Below, one piece after another: positions 55,424-62,644 of a stretch of 64,000 nucleotides of DNA. Positions within the stretch are counted from its first letter, which is position 1; every line of letters starts with the position of its first letter. A model generated the notes under the pieces. It did not search any database. It was not told the DNA's origin and was given only the letters and a program-made list of their open reading frames with translations. The position numbers were made by a program, and so were the translations under genes. Source of the stretch: Schaalia odontolytica (GTDB lineage: Bacteria > Actinomycetota > Actinomycetes > Actinomycetales > Actinomycetaceae). The DNA is taken from assembly GCF_002847525.1 (NCBI RefSeq), contig NZ_PKKM01000006.1, forward strand, positions 111,819 through 175,818, read 5' to 3'.

Positions 55424-57532
55424 GTGACTCCTACCGACGCATCCGACTACAACGCACGGCACCTCTCGGTCCTCGAGGGGCTCGAGGCCGTGCGCAAGCG
55501 CCCCGGCATGTACATCGGCTCGACCGACCACCGGGGCCTCATGCACTGCCTCTGGGAGATCATCGACAACGCGGTCGACGAGGCCCTGGAAGGCCACTGC
55601 GACACGATCGACGTGCGCCTGCACCCCGACCACTCCGCCTCCGTCGCCGACAACGGCCGAGGCATCCCCGTTGACATCGTGCCCGGACAGGGCCTGACGG
55701 GCGTCGAAGTCGTCTACACCAAGCTCCACGCCGGCGGTAAGTTCGGCGGCGGCTCCTACGCAGCCTCGGGCGGCCTCCACGGCGTCGGCGCCTCCGTCGT
55801 GAACGCCCTGTCGGCCCGCCTCGACGTGCAGGTCGACCGCGGTGGCAAGACCCACGAGATGTGCTTCCGTCGCGGAGAACCCGGCGAATTCGACGACTCG
55901 AAGCAGCGCACCCCCAACTCGCCCTTCAAGCCTTTCGTGGACGGCTCGACCCTCAAGACCGTCGGCAAGGTGAAGAAAACCCAGACCGGCACGCGTGTGC
56001 GCTTCTGGGCGGACTTCCAGATCTTCCCGTCCACCGAGGGCTTCTCCTGGGAGAACCTGCTGGCGCGCGCCCGCCAGACCGCGTTCCTCGTGCCCGGCCT
56101 GACCATCAACTGCTACGACGAGCGCGGCGAAGAGGAACTCCACGAGAGCTTCCGCTTCGACGGCGGCGTCGTCGACTTCGCGAACTGGCTCGCCTCCGAC
56201 GGCCCCGTCACCGACACGTGGCACATCACGGGCGAGGGTACCTACAACGAGACCGTGCAGGCTCTGGACTCCGAGACCGGGCACCTGCGCGCCACCGAGG
56301 TCGAGCGCACCTGCGAGGTCGACATCGCGCTGCGCTGGGGCATCGGCTACGACACGACCGTCCAGTCTTTCGTCAACATCATCGCCACCCCCAAGGGTGG
56401 CACCCACGTCACCGGCTTCGAGCAGGCGGTCCTCAAGACCCTGCGCGCCGCGATCGACAAGAACGCCCGTAAGCTCAAGGTCGGCGCGAAGGACGGGCGC
56501 CCCGAAAAGGACGACGTCCAGGCCGGCATGACCGCCGTCATCACCGTGCGCTTCCCCGAGCCCCAGTTCGAGGGCCAGACCAAGGAAACACTGGGCACGC
56601 CCCAGATCCGCACCGTCGTCAACCGCGTGGTCTCCGACTGGCTGAAGGCGAAGTTCGCCTCCTCCAAGCGCGATGATAAGCAGCAGACCTCCCTCCTCAT
56701 GGAGAAGGTCGTCGGCGAAATGAAGGCGCGCGTCTCCGCGCGACTGCACAAGGAGATCTCGCGCAAGAAGAACGCGCTCGAAACCTCCTCGCTGCCCGCC
56801 AAGCTCGCGGACTGCCGCCTCGAGGACGTCGAGGAGACCGAGCTCTTCATCGTCGAGGGCGACTCCGCCCTGGGCACGGCCAAGGCCGCGCGCAACTCCC
56901 ACTACCAGGCGCTGTTCCCGATTCGAGGCAAGATCCTCAACGTGCAGAAGGCCTCGACCGCGGACATGCTGGCCAACGCCGAGTGCGCCAACATCATCCA
57001 GGTGATCGGCGCGGGCTCGGGCCGTACCTTCGACCTGTCTCAGGCTCGATACGGCAAGGTCATCCTCATGACCGATGCCGACGTCGACGGCGCGCACATC
57101 CGCACCCTGCTGCTCACCCTGTTCTTCCGCTACATGCGCCCCATGGTCGAGGCCGGCCGCATCTACGCCGCCGTCCCGCCCCTGCACCGCATTGAGGTCG
57201 CGGGCAAGGGACGCAAGAAGCGCGAGTACATCTACACCTACTCCGAGGATGAGCTGCACCGTAAGCTCGCCGCCCTGCGTCGCTCGGGCCGTACCTGGAA
57301 GGAACCCATTCAGCGCTACAAGGGTCTGGGTGAGATGGACGCTGACCAGCTGGCGGAGACCACGATGGATCGGGCGCACCGGTCGCTGCGTCGTATCACG
57401 CTGGCCGACGAGGAAGCCTTGCGTCAGGCCGAGGACGTGTTTGAGCTGCTCATGGGCTCGACCGTGGGGCCGCGCAAGGAGTTTATCGTCGAGGAGTCCG
57501 CGGGGCTGGATCGTACGCGCATCGACGCGTAA
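55424..57532 (+). CDS. parE: Topoisomerase IV subunit B (ParE) / second GyrB-like type II topoisomerase
   Basis: This ATPase subunit of a type IIA topoisomerase decatenates and relaxes DNA. The 702 aa product has DYNARHLSVLEGLEAVRKRPGMYIGS, the Bergerat-fold EIIDNAVDEALEGHC, DNGRGIP and GGLHGVGASVVNALS. The TOPRIM domain has EGDSALGTAKAARN and LMTDADVDGAHI, and the C-terminus has RYKGLGEMDADQL. The wording of the N-terminal motif fits actinobacterial ParE rather than GyrB. GTG 55424 is chosen for the leaderless promoter; ATG 55412 is possible. parC is not in the window. Confidence 0.92.
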   Translation: MTPTDASDYNARHLSVLEGLEAVRKRPGMYIGSTDHRGLMHCLWEIIDNAVDEALEGHCDTIDVRLHPDHSASVADNGRGIPVDIVPGQGLTGVEVVYTKLHAGGKFGGGSYAASGGLHGVGASVVNALSARLDVQVDRGGKTHEMCFRRGEPGEFDDSKQRTPNSPFKPFVDGSTLKTVGKVKKTQTGTRVRFWADFQIFPSTEGFSWENLLARARQTAFLVPGLTINCYDERGEEELHESFRFDGGVVDFANWLASDGPVTDTWHITGEGTYNETVQALDSETGHLRATEVERTCEVDIALRWGIGYDTTVQSFVNIIATPKGGTHVTGFEQAVLKTLRAAIDKNARKLKVGAKDGRPEKDDVQAGMTAVITVRFPEPQFEGQTKETLGTPQIRTVVNRVVSDWLKAKFASSKRDDKQQTSLLMEKVVGEMKARVSARLHKEISRKKNALETSSLPAKLADCRLEDVEETELFIVEGDSALGTAKAARNSHYQALFPIRGKILNVQKASTADMLANAECANIIQVIGAGSGRTFDLSQARYGKVILMTDADVDGAHIRTLLLTLFFRYMRPMVEAGRIYAAVPPLHRIEVAGKGRKKREYIYTYSEDELHRKLAALRRSGRTWKEPIQRYKGLGEMDADQLAETTMDRAHRSLRRITLADEEALRQAEDVFELLMGSTVGPRKEFIVEESAGLDRTRIDA

Positions 57533-57535
57533 TGA

Positions 57536-57551
57536 CGGGCATAATTGCCCG
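57536..57551 (+). terminator. Small hairpin after parE
   Basis: CGGGCA and TGCCCG pair around TAAT, 4 bases past the stop. The stem is short and no U-run follows. Confidence 0.3.
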
Positions 57552-57636
57552 CGTGCTGCACAAACGTTCATGTGTGTTGACCATATGTCAAGCATCAGTG
57601 TGACTAAAGGCCCTATCAGCCGGTAGGATGTTACGC

Positions 57637-58656
57637 ATGACAGGACTTGCGCAGCGACTCACGCCGCCCGGGTCCGTCCCGTACCCGGGCAATCACCTCG
57701 GGTTGCGCTGGCGGCCCATGATTGGCCGCGACGCGCCCGCCGTGTACGCACTCATCTCCCTGATTGAAGACGACGACAACGCCATTCGGCGCACCTCCGT
57801 CGAGGACATCGCGGACATGATGGAGGGCGAGAACGGACGCGACTGGGTCGACACGATCGTTGGCCTCGACGCGAAACGAAACATCTGCGCGGTGGCGTCC
57901 GTGCGCGTGCTGCGCGGTATCCATGAGGCTGCGACCGCCGTCGTCAGCGCCTTCATTCACCCGCATTGGCGTGGTCGGGGCGTGGGACGCGCCCTGCTCT
58001 ACTGGCAGGACGGGCGTGCCCGCCAGATGCTCGTCGAGGAATTCGGCGCCGAGTCCGAGGTGCCGGTATCTATCTCGAATCTCGTCGACGCGCACATGAC
58101 CGACCGTCGCCGCCTCTACATCGCGGCCGGTTTCTTCGCCAAGCGCACCTATCAGGTGATGTACCGCGACCTTGCCGGCGGTGAAGTCGCACCGCAGCCG
58201 CGCCACGGCTACGGGATCCTGCCGTGGAATCAGGTTCCGCAGGATCAGATTCGTGCCATCCACATGGAGGCCTTCCAGCAGGCGTTCCGTTCCCCACTGC
58301 GTGCCCTGTGGTGGGACGACGCGATGAACCACTTCGACCCGAGGTGGTCTTTCGTCGCCGTCGATTCTGAAGGCGAGGTGGTCGGCTACGCGATCACGGG
58401 TCGCCCCGCGCAGCGCTGGGTGGCAACGGGACGTCCGGAGGCCTACATCTACCTGCTGGGCGTCGCCGAGGCTCACCGCGGTCGTTCTGTGGCGACGGCC
58501 CTCGTGGGGCACACGGTCGCGGCAGCGTCGGCCTCGGGAGCGTGCCGTATTGGCCTGGATGTCGACATGTCGAGTCCCGATGGCGCGCATAATATCTACG
58601 AGCACCTGGGCTTCGTCGATGAAGCCGCCGAGGTTTATTACACGATCGACCAGTAG
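57637..58656 (+). CDS. Tandem GNAT-domain acetyltransferase (first of two paralogues)
   Basis: A 339 aa protein with two GNAT folds. The first (about 22-165) has the acetyl-CoA loop HPHWRGRGVGRALL, and the second (about 190-339) has VAEAHRGRSVATALV and IYEHLGFVDEA. Double-GNAT architecture is shared with mycothiol synthase MshD and aminoglycoside/EIS-like enzymes, but the substrate is unknown. ATG 57637 lies 7 bases after a TAGGAT -10-like element, so it may be leaderless; ATG 57628 is an alternative. A homologous gene follows after 18 bases. Confidence 0.85.
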   Translation: MTGLAQRLTPPGSVPYPGNHLGLRWRPMIGRDAPAVYALISLIEDDDNAIRRTSVEDIADMMEGENGRDWVDTIVGLDAKRNICAVASVRVLRGIHEAATAVVSAFIHPHWRGRGVGRALLYWQDGRARQMLVEEFGAESEVPVSISNLVDAHMTDRRRLYIAAGFFAKRTYQVMYRDLAGGEVAPQPRHGYGILPWNQVPQDQIRAIHMEAFQQAFRSPLRALWWDDAMNHFDPRWSFVAVDSEGEVVGYAITGRPAQRWVATGRPEAYIYLLGVAEAHRGRSVATALVGHTVAAASASGACRIGLDVDMSSPDGAHNIYEHLGFVDEAAEVYYTIDQ

Positions 58657-58674
58657 AGACGGAAGGAGGCGAGC

Positions 58675-59697
58675 ATGAGCATTCCTCTCGCGCAGCGAGC
58701 AAATGCCCCCGAGTTCGTCCCCTTCCCGGGCGAGCATCATGGGATCGAGTGGGAGCAGCTGACGGCAGCTCACCACGTCGGTCTTTCTGCTCTTTTCGCC
58801 CGCATGGAGGCTCGCGACAACCCGCCGTATCGCACTAGCCCCGACGAGGTTGAGGAGATGCTCTCGGGTGCATCGCAGTGGCGAGGCCTCGTCGGCATCG
58901 CCCGCAAGGGTATCGCGGCCGGTCGCATCGTCGCCTTTGCGCAGGTGGTCCTTCGTTTCCCCGGGCGCGTGGAGTGCGTGTGCGTCGGGGGAGTGGATCC
59001 CGACTTCCGGCGCATCGGCCTCGGCAATGCGATCGTCGACTGGCAGGAGGGTACCGCCCGACAGATGCTCGCTGGTGTTGAGGGCGATGCCTCGGCTCAG
59101 ATCACCTGCCACGTCGAGGCCGGCCAGGACGATCTTGAGGCTCAGCTGAAGGTGCACGGCTTCCGTTGGGCGCGCACCTACTACGAGCTGCGTGCCTCCC
59201 TGGATAGTCTTCCGCCGGTTCCTGCCCTGGGTTCGTACATGAGTGTCGAGGCCTGGGGCCCCCAGTGGGAGGAACCCGCCCTGCGCGCGGCGAACCGCCT
59301 CAACGAGTCCGAGTGGGGTCGGCCTCCGCTCACCCAGGAGCAGTGGATGCAGGGGCGCACGGCCTTCGCTCCCGAATGGTCGTTCGTCGCCGTCGACCGG
59401 ACGGGCGATCGTCCCCGTGTCGCCGGTTTCCTGCTGGCATCGCGGTACGAGCAGGATTGGGCGGCTCTGGGCTGGCGCGAGGGGTACATCGACCAGCTGT
59501 GCGTCCTGTCCCAGTGGCGTGAGAGCCGTGTTGCGGATGCCCTGATCCTGGCGTCGATGTGGGCGCAGAAGCGCGACGGTATGGATCGTGCGGGTACGGG
59601 AGTGGGGTCTGCGAACCATACGGGTGCTCTCGCCATCTACGACTACCTCGGATTCCGCACGGTCGGCCAGACCAGGCTCTACGCGATCGAGATTTGA
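58675..59697 (+). CDS. Tandem GNAT-domain acetyltransferase (second paralogue)
   Basis: A 340 aa paralogue of the preceding protein with the same two-domain plan and similar openings (AQRANAPEFVPFPGEHHGIEW versus AQRLTPPGSVPYPGNHLGLRW). The first domain keeps a DPDFRRIGLGNAI loop. The second has LSQWRESRVADALIL, in which the usual G-x-G/A is missing, so only one acetyl-CoA site may work. AAGGAGG precedes the ATG. The pair likely arose by local duplication. Confidence 0.85.
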   Translation: MSIPLAQRANAPEFVPFPGEHHGIEWEQLTAAHHVGLSALFARMEARDNPPYRTSPDEVEEMLSGASQWRGLVGIARKGIAAGRIVAFAQVVLRFPGRVECVCVGGVDPDFRRIGLGNAIVDWQEGTARQMLAGVEGDASAQITCHVEAGQDDLEAQLKVHGFRWARTYYELRASLDSLPPVPALGSYMSVEAWGPQWEEPALRAANRLNESEWGRPPLTQEQWMQGRTAFAPEWSFVAVDRTGDRPRVAGFLLASRYEQDWAALGWREGYIDQLCVLSQWRESRVADALILASMWAQKRDGMDRAGTGVGSANHTGALAIYDYLGFRTVGQTRLYAIEI

Positions 59698-59917
59698 TCG
59701 TCGTTTCACATGGCGGATGGTTGCGCGCATCCTCTTGTGTTAGCGTCGTTACTTTTTCTTCTCCTGTGGGGCGGTTTTCCTCTCGTTTTCTTTTCAGTTT
59801 TCGCATAACTGCTTCCTAGGTCCTAATTGTCTGACCAATTAATTTCTTAGGCTCCCAGCAGAGGCCACGAGCGGCCTCGGCGCCACGCGCGTCCCTTCCC
59901 CACAGTGCGGAGCCAGC

Positions 59918-61384
59918 ATGACTTCCAAGTCGTCAGCATCATCCACATCCATTCCGCCTCTGGTCATTCGAAGCGCCATCGTTGCCTCCCTCGGCGGCCT
60001 GCTCTTCGGCTTTGACACAGCGGTCATTTCCGGCGCGGAAGAAAAGCTCACCGAGCTCTACGCGCTCTCCTCTATGGGTGAGGGCATGATCGTTGCCATT
60101 GCAACCATTGGCACTATCGTCGGTGCAATCGTCGCCGGAAAACTCGCCGACCGCTTTGGCCGTAAACCCATTCTCTTCTGGATCGGCATCCTCTTCGGCG
60201 TGGGTGCACTGGCCACGGCCCTGGCGCCTGTGCCCACCCTGGTGACAGCTGCTGACGGCACGGTCTCGGCCTCGTCCGCCTTCCCGATCACCTTCTTCAT
60301 GGTGTTCCGCTTCCTCGGCGGCGTCGGCGTCGGCCTGTCCTCCGTGGTCGCTCCCATTTACACCGCCGAAATCGCCCCCGCCCGCGTGCGCGGACGCCTG
60401 GTCGGCCTGGTCCAGTTCAACATCGTCTTCGGTATCCTCCTGGCCTACGCCTCCAACGCGGTCATCCGCGAGATTGCGCACGAAGACACCGCGTGGCGCT
60501 GGATGCTCGGCGTCATGGCCGTCCCCGCCGTCTTCTTCCTCATCTTCCTGGCCACCGTCCCCGAGACGCCGCGCTGGCTGCTGGCTCACGGACACGAGGA
60601 ACGCGCCGTGAAGATCTCCGAGCGCCTCACCTCCACGCAGGAAGAAAGCAGCGAGCAGATCGCCGAGATGAAGGCGCAGATCGCCGAGGACGCCACCGGC
60701 GGCAAGGTCGCCTTCTTCACGCGCCGCTACCGCAAGGTCATCCTCATGGCCTTCTGCATCGCGATGTTCAACCAGCTCTCCGGCATCAACGCGATCCTCT
60801 ACTACGCGCCCAAGGTCATGAAGCTCGCCGGCGGCGCCGAGGTGCTCGGTGACGCCTTCCCCTACATCGGCTCCGTCATCGTCGGCCTCATGAACCTGAT
60901 CGCCACCATGGCCGCCCTGACCGTCATCGACAAGCTCGGCCGCCGCCAGCTCATGATCGTCGGATCGATCGGCTACCTGATCTCCCTCGGCTTCCTCGCC
61001 GGCATGATGTTCGCATACGAGGGCGGCGTCTTCCAGGAAGGCAGCGCTGCCCCCGTGTGGCTCATCCTCCTCGGCCTGCTCGGCTTCATCGCCTCGCACG
61101 CCTTCGGCCAAGGCTCCGTCATCTGGGTGTTCATCTCGGAGATTTTCCCGAACCGCGTGCGTGCCCGTGGCCAGTCCCTGGGATCCCTCACGCACTGGGT
61201 GTTCGCCTTCATCACCACGTACGCCTTCCCGGTCCTCACGGATAAGCTCGGCGGCGGCTTCGCGTTCGGGATCTTCTTCCTCGCGATGGTCGGTCAGCTA
61301 TTCTGGGTGCTGAAGGTCATGCCCGAAACCAAGGGCATTCCGCTCGAAGAAATGGAAGAGAAACTGGGGTTGACGAATGACTAG
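59918..61384 (+). CDS. Sugar porter family MFS transporter
   Basis: A 488 aa sugar:H+ symporter of the XylE/GalP/GLUT family with about 12 helices. Diagnostic motifs are GLLFGFDTAVISGA in helix 1, DRFGRKP, VPETPRWLLAHG, NQLSGINAILYYAPKV in helix 7 and PETKGIPLEEME at the end. GCGGAGCC precedes the ATG. The PfkB kinase start lies inside its last codons (8-base overlap), so transport and phosphorylation of one sugar are coupled. Fructose is a good guess from the kinase type. The 59698-59917 gap holds the promoter region. Confidence 0.93.
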   Translation: MTSKSSASSTSIPPLVIRSAIVASLGGLLFGFDTAVISGAEEKLTELYALSSMGEGMIVAIATIGTIVGAIVAGKLADRFGRKPILFWIGILFGVGALATALAPVPTLVTAADGTVSASSAFPITFFMVFRFLGGVGVGLSSVVAPIYTAEIAPARVRGRLVGLVQFNIVFGILLAYASNAVIREIAHEDTAWRWMLGVMAVPAVFFLIFLATVPETPRWLLAHGHEERAVKISERLTSTQEESSEQIAEMKAQIAEDATGGKVAFFTRRYRKVILMAFCIAMFNQLSGINAILYYAPKVMKLAGGAEVLGDAFPYIGSVIVGLMNLIATMAALTVIDKLGRRQLMIVGSIGYLISLGFLAGMMFAYEGGVFQEGSAAPVWLILLGLLGFIASHAFGQGSVIWVFISEIFPNRVRARGQSLGSLTHWVFAFITTYAFPVLTDKLGGGFAFGIFFLAMVGQLFWVLKVMPETKGIPLEEMEEKLGLTND

Positions 61385-62327
61385 AATCGTGAACATCGGG
61401 GAAGCTCTCATCGATGAGATCACCCGCCCACACAGTGAACCCGTCGAGGTTGTCGGGGGATCGATGCTCAACGTCGCAGCCGGCCTCACCCGGCTGGGTC
61501 ACGAGTCCGAGCTGGCGACCTGGTTCGCCCGCGACGCTCGTGGCGACAAGGTGCGCGCCCATGCCGAGGCCGCCGGTGTCACCCTGACGCCCGGTAGCGA
61601 CGGCGCCGAGTTCACGACGGTCGCCCACGCGGCCGTCGACGAGAAGGGTCACGCCACCTACGAGTTCGACCTGACGTGGGACGTTCCCGCCGTCGAGGAC
61701 CCGGACACCGTCGGGCATGTCCACACCGGCTCCTACGTGGTCGTCGTCGAGCCGGGCGCCGACAAGGTGCTGGCCGCCGTTAAGCGCCAGGCCATCCGCG
61801 GCACCGTGTCCTACGACCCGAACATCCGTCCCGCCCTGCTGGGAACCCCCGACGAGGCCCGCCCGCACGTCGAGGCGATCGTGGCCCTCGCGGACGTCGT
61901 GAAGGCCTCCGATGAGGACCTGGAGTGGCTCTACCCGGGCCGCCCCGTCGAGGACGTTATCCGCGAGTGGTCGCAGTCCGGCCCGTCGCTGATCCTGTGC
62001 ACGCGCGGCCCCTGGGGCGTCTACATCAAGGCCGCCGCCGAGCGCGACATGCTCGTCGTCGACCCGCTGGACGTTGAGCTGGTGGACACCGTGGGCGCGG
62101 GCGACTCGCTCATGGCAGGCCTCATCTCCGGCCTGGTGGACGCGGGCCTCCTGGGTTCCGGCGAAGCGAAGCAGCGCCTGCGCGAGGCCTCGTGGGACCA
62201 GATCCTGCCCGCCATCCACCGCGGTATCATCACCTCCGGCATCACGATCCTGTACCAGGGCGCCTACTCGCCCACGCGCGAGGAGGTTGCCGGCGTGCTG
62301 GCCGCCGACCCGACGCTGCGAGGCTGA
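61377..62327 (+). CDS. PfkB family carbohydrate kinase (fructokinase-like)
   Basis: A 316 aa sugar kinase of the ribokinase/PfkB family. It has NIGEALIDE at the N-terminus, GGSMLNVAAGLTRLG for sugar binding, and the ATP/anion-hole motif DTVGAGDSLMAGLI with the catalytic Asp (about residue 242). The family member is closest to fructokinase in its opening and length. It overlaps the sugar porter gene by eight bases. Confidence 0.9.
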   Translation: MTRIVNIGEALIDEITRPHSEPVEVVGGSMLNVAAGLTRLGHESELATWFARDARGDKVRAHAEAAGVTLTPGSDGAEFTTVAHAAVDEKGHATYEFDLTWDVPAVEDPDTVGHVHTGSYVVVVEPGADKVLAAVKRQAIRGTVSYDPNIRPALLGTPDEARPHVEAIVALADVVKASDEDLEWLYPGRPVEDVIREWSQSGPSLILCTRGPWGVYIKAAAERDMLVVDPLDVELVDTVGAGDSLMAGLISGLVDAGLLGSGEAKQRLREASWDQILPAIHRGIITSGITILYQGAYSPTREEVAGVLAADPTLRG

Positions 62328-62351
62328 CGGGGGAGTGCCCCTTAACAACTG

Positions 62352-62391
62352 ATGGGTGTGGGCCCGGCCGATTGGCCGGGCCCACACCCAT
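62352..62391 (+). terminator. Hairpin after the sugar kinase gene
   Basis: ATGGGTGTGGGCCCGGCC (62352-62369) and its perfect complement (62374-62391) enclose GATT, an 18-pair stem. No U-run follows. Confidence 0.75.
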
Positions 62392-62423
62392 AGTGGTTGC
62401 GTTGAGGGATTCCTCGGACGCGC

Positions 62424-62452
62424 TTGTCAATGTGAACAAGTGGTCATATGCT
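62424..62452 (+). promoter_or_regulatory. Promoter of an interrupted gene
   Basis: TTGTCA (62424-62429; five of six matches) and TATGCT (62447-62452; four of six) are separated by exactly 17 bases. Transcription would start near 62459, just before an operator-like palindrome. Confidence 0.6.
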
Positions 62453-62466
62453 TGCAGTCATCCCGT

Positions 62467-62484
62467 CGTGTTCCGTGGAACACG
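62467..62484. promoter_or_regulatory. Operator-like palindrome downstream of the promoter
   Basis: CGTGTTCC (62467-62474) and GGAACACG (62477-62484) form a perfect inverted repeat with a 2-base centre, about 8-25 bases after the predicted start of transcription. This is a typical repressor site position. It sits between the sugar transport operon and the broken gene. Confidence 0.55.
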
Positions 62485-62516
62485 TTTTCGTGGTCCGGTT
62501 TTCATGGAGGTGGCGC

Positions 62517-62644
62517 GTGGCCGACGTTGGCTTCGACTCCGATAAGCATGCACAAACAAACGGAGATATGGAGAAGGGGGGGGCAATCGCTCGCTAATTC
62601 CTGCGAGGCTATCGGACGTCTGGTAGAGGCTCAGAGGTCAAGTC
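62517..62644 (+). pseudogene. 5' remnant of a gene, frameshifted at a G8 tract and cut by an insertion element
   Basis: GTG 62517 has a perfect GGAGG (62506-62510) six bases upstream and starts MADVGFDSDKHAQTNGDMEK. At 62576-62583 a run of eight G leads to GGAIAR and a stop after 26 codons. With seven G the frame would go on through QSLANSCEAIGRLVEAQR into the insertion element. So the gene is either switched off by slippage in the G tract or decayed, and in any case truncated. The end at 62644 is approximate. No family is recognised from the 40 or so visible residues. Confidence 0.5.

Noticed and set aside
55424..57532. Calling the topoisomerase GyrB
   Set aside because: The opening DYNARHLSVLEGLEAVRKRPGM and the RGLMHCLWEIIDNAVDEAL segment fit actinobacterial ParE better, and no gyrA, recF or dnaN genes are adjacent. 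Some doubt remains.
55184..57595. Minus-strand open frame opposite parE
   Set aside because: It is antisense to a well-conserved topoisomerase and has no motif or start signal of its own.
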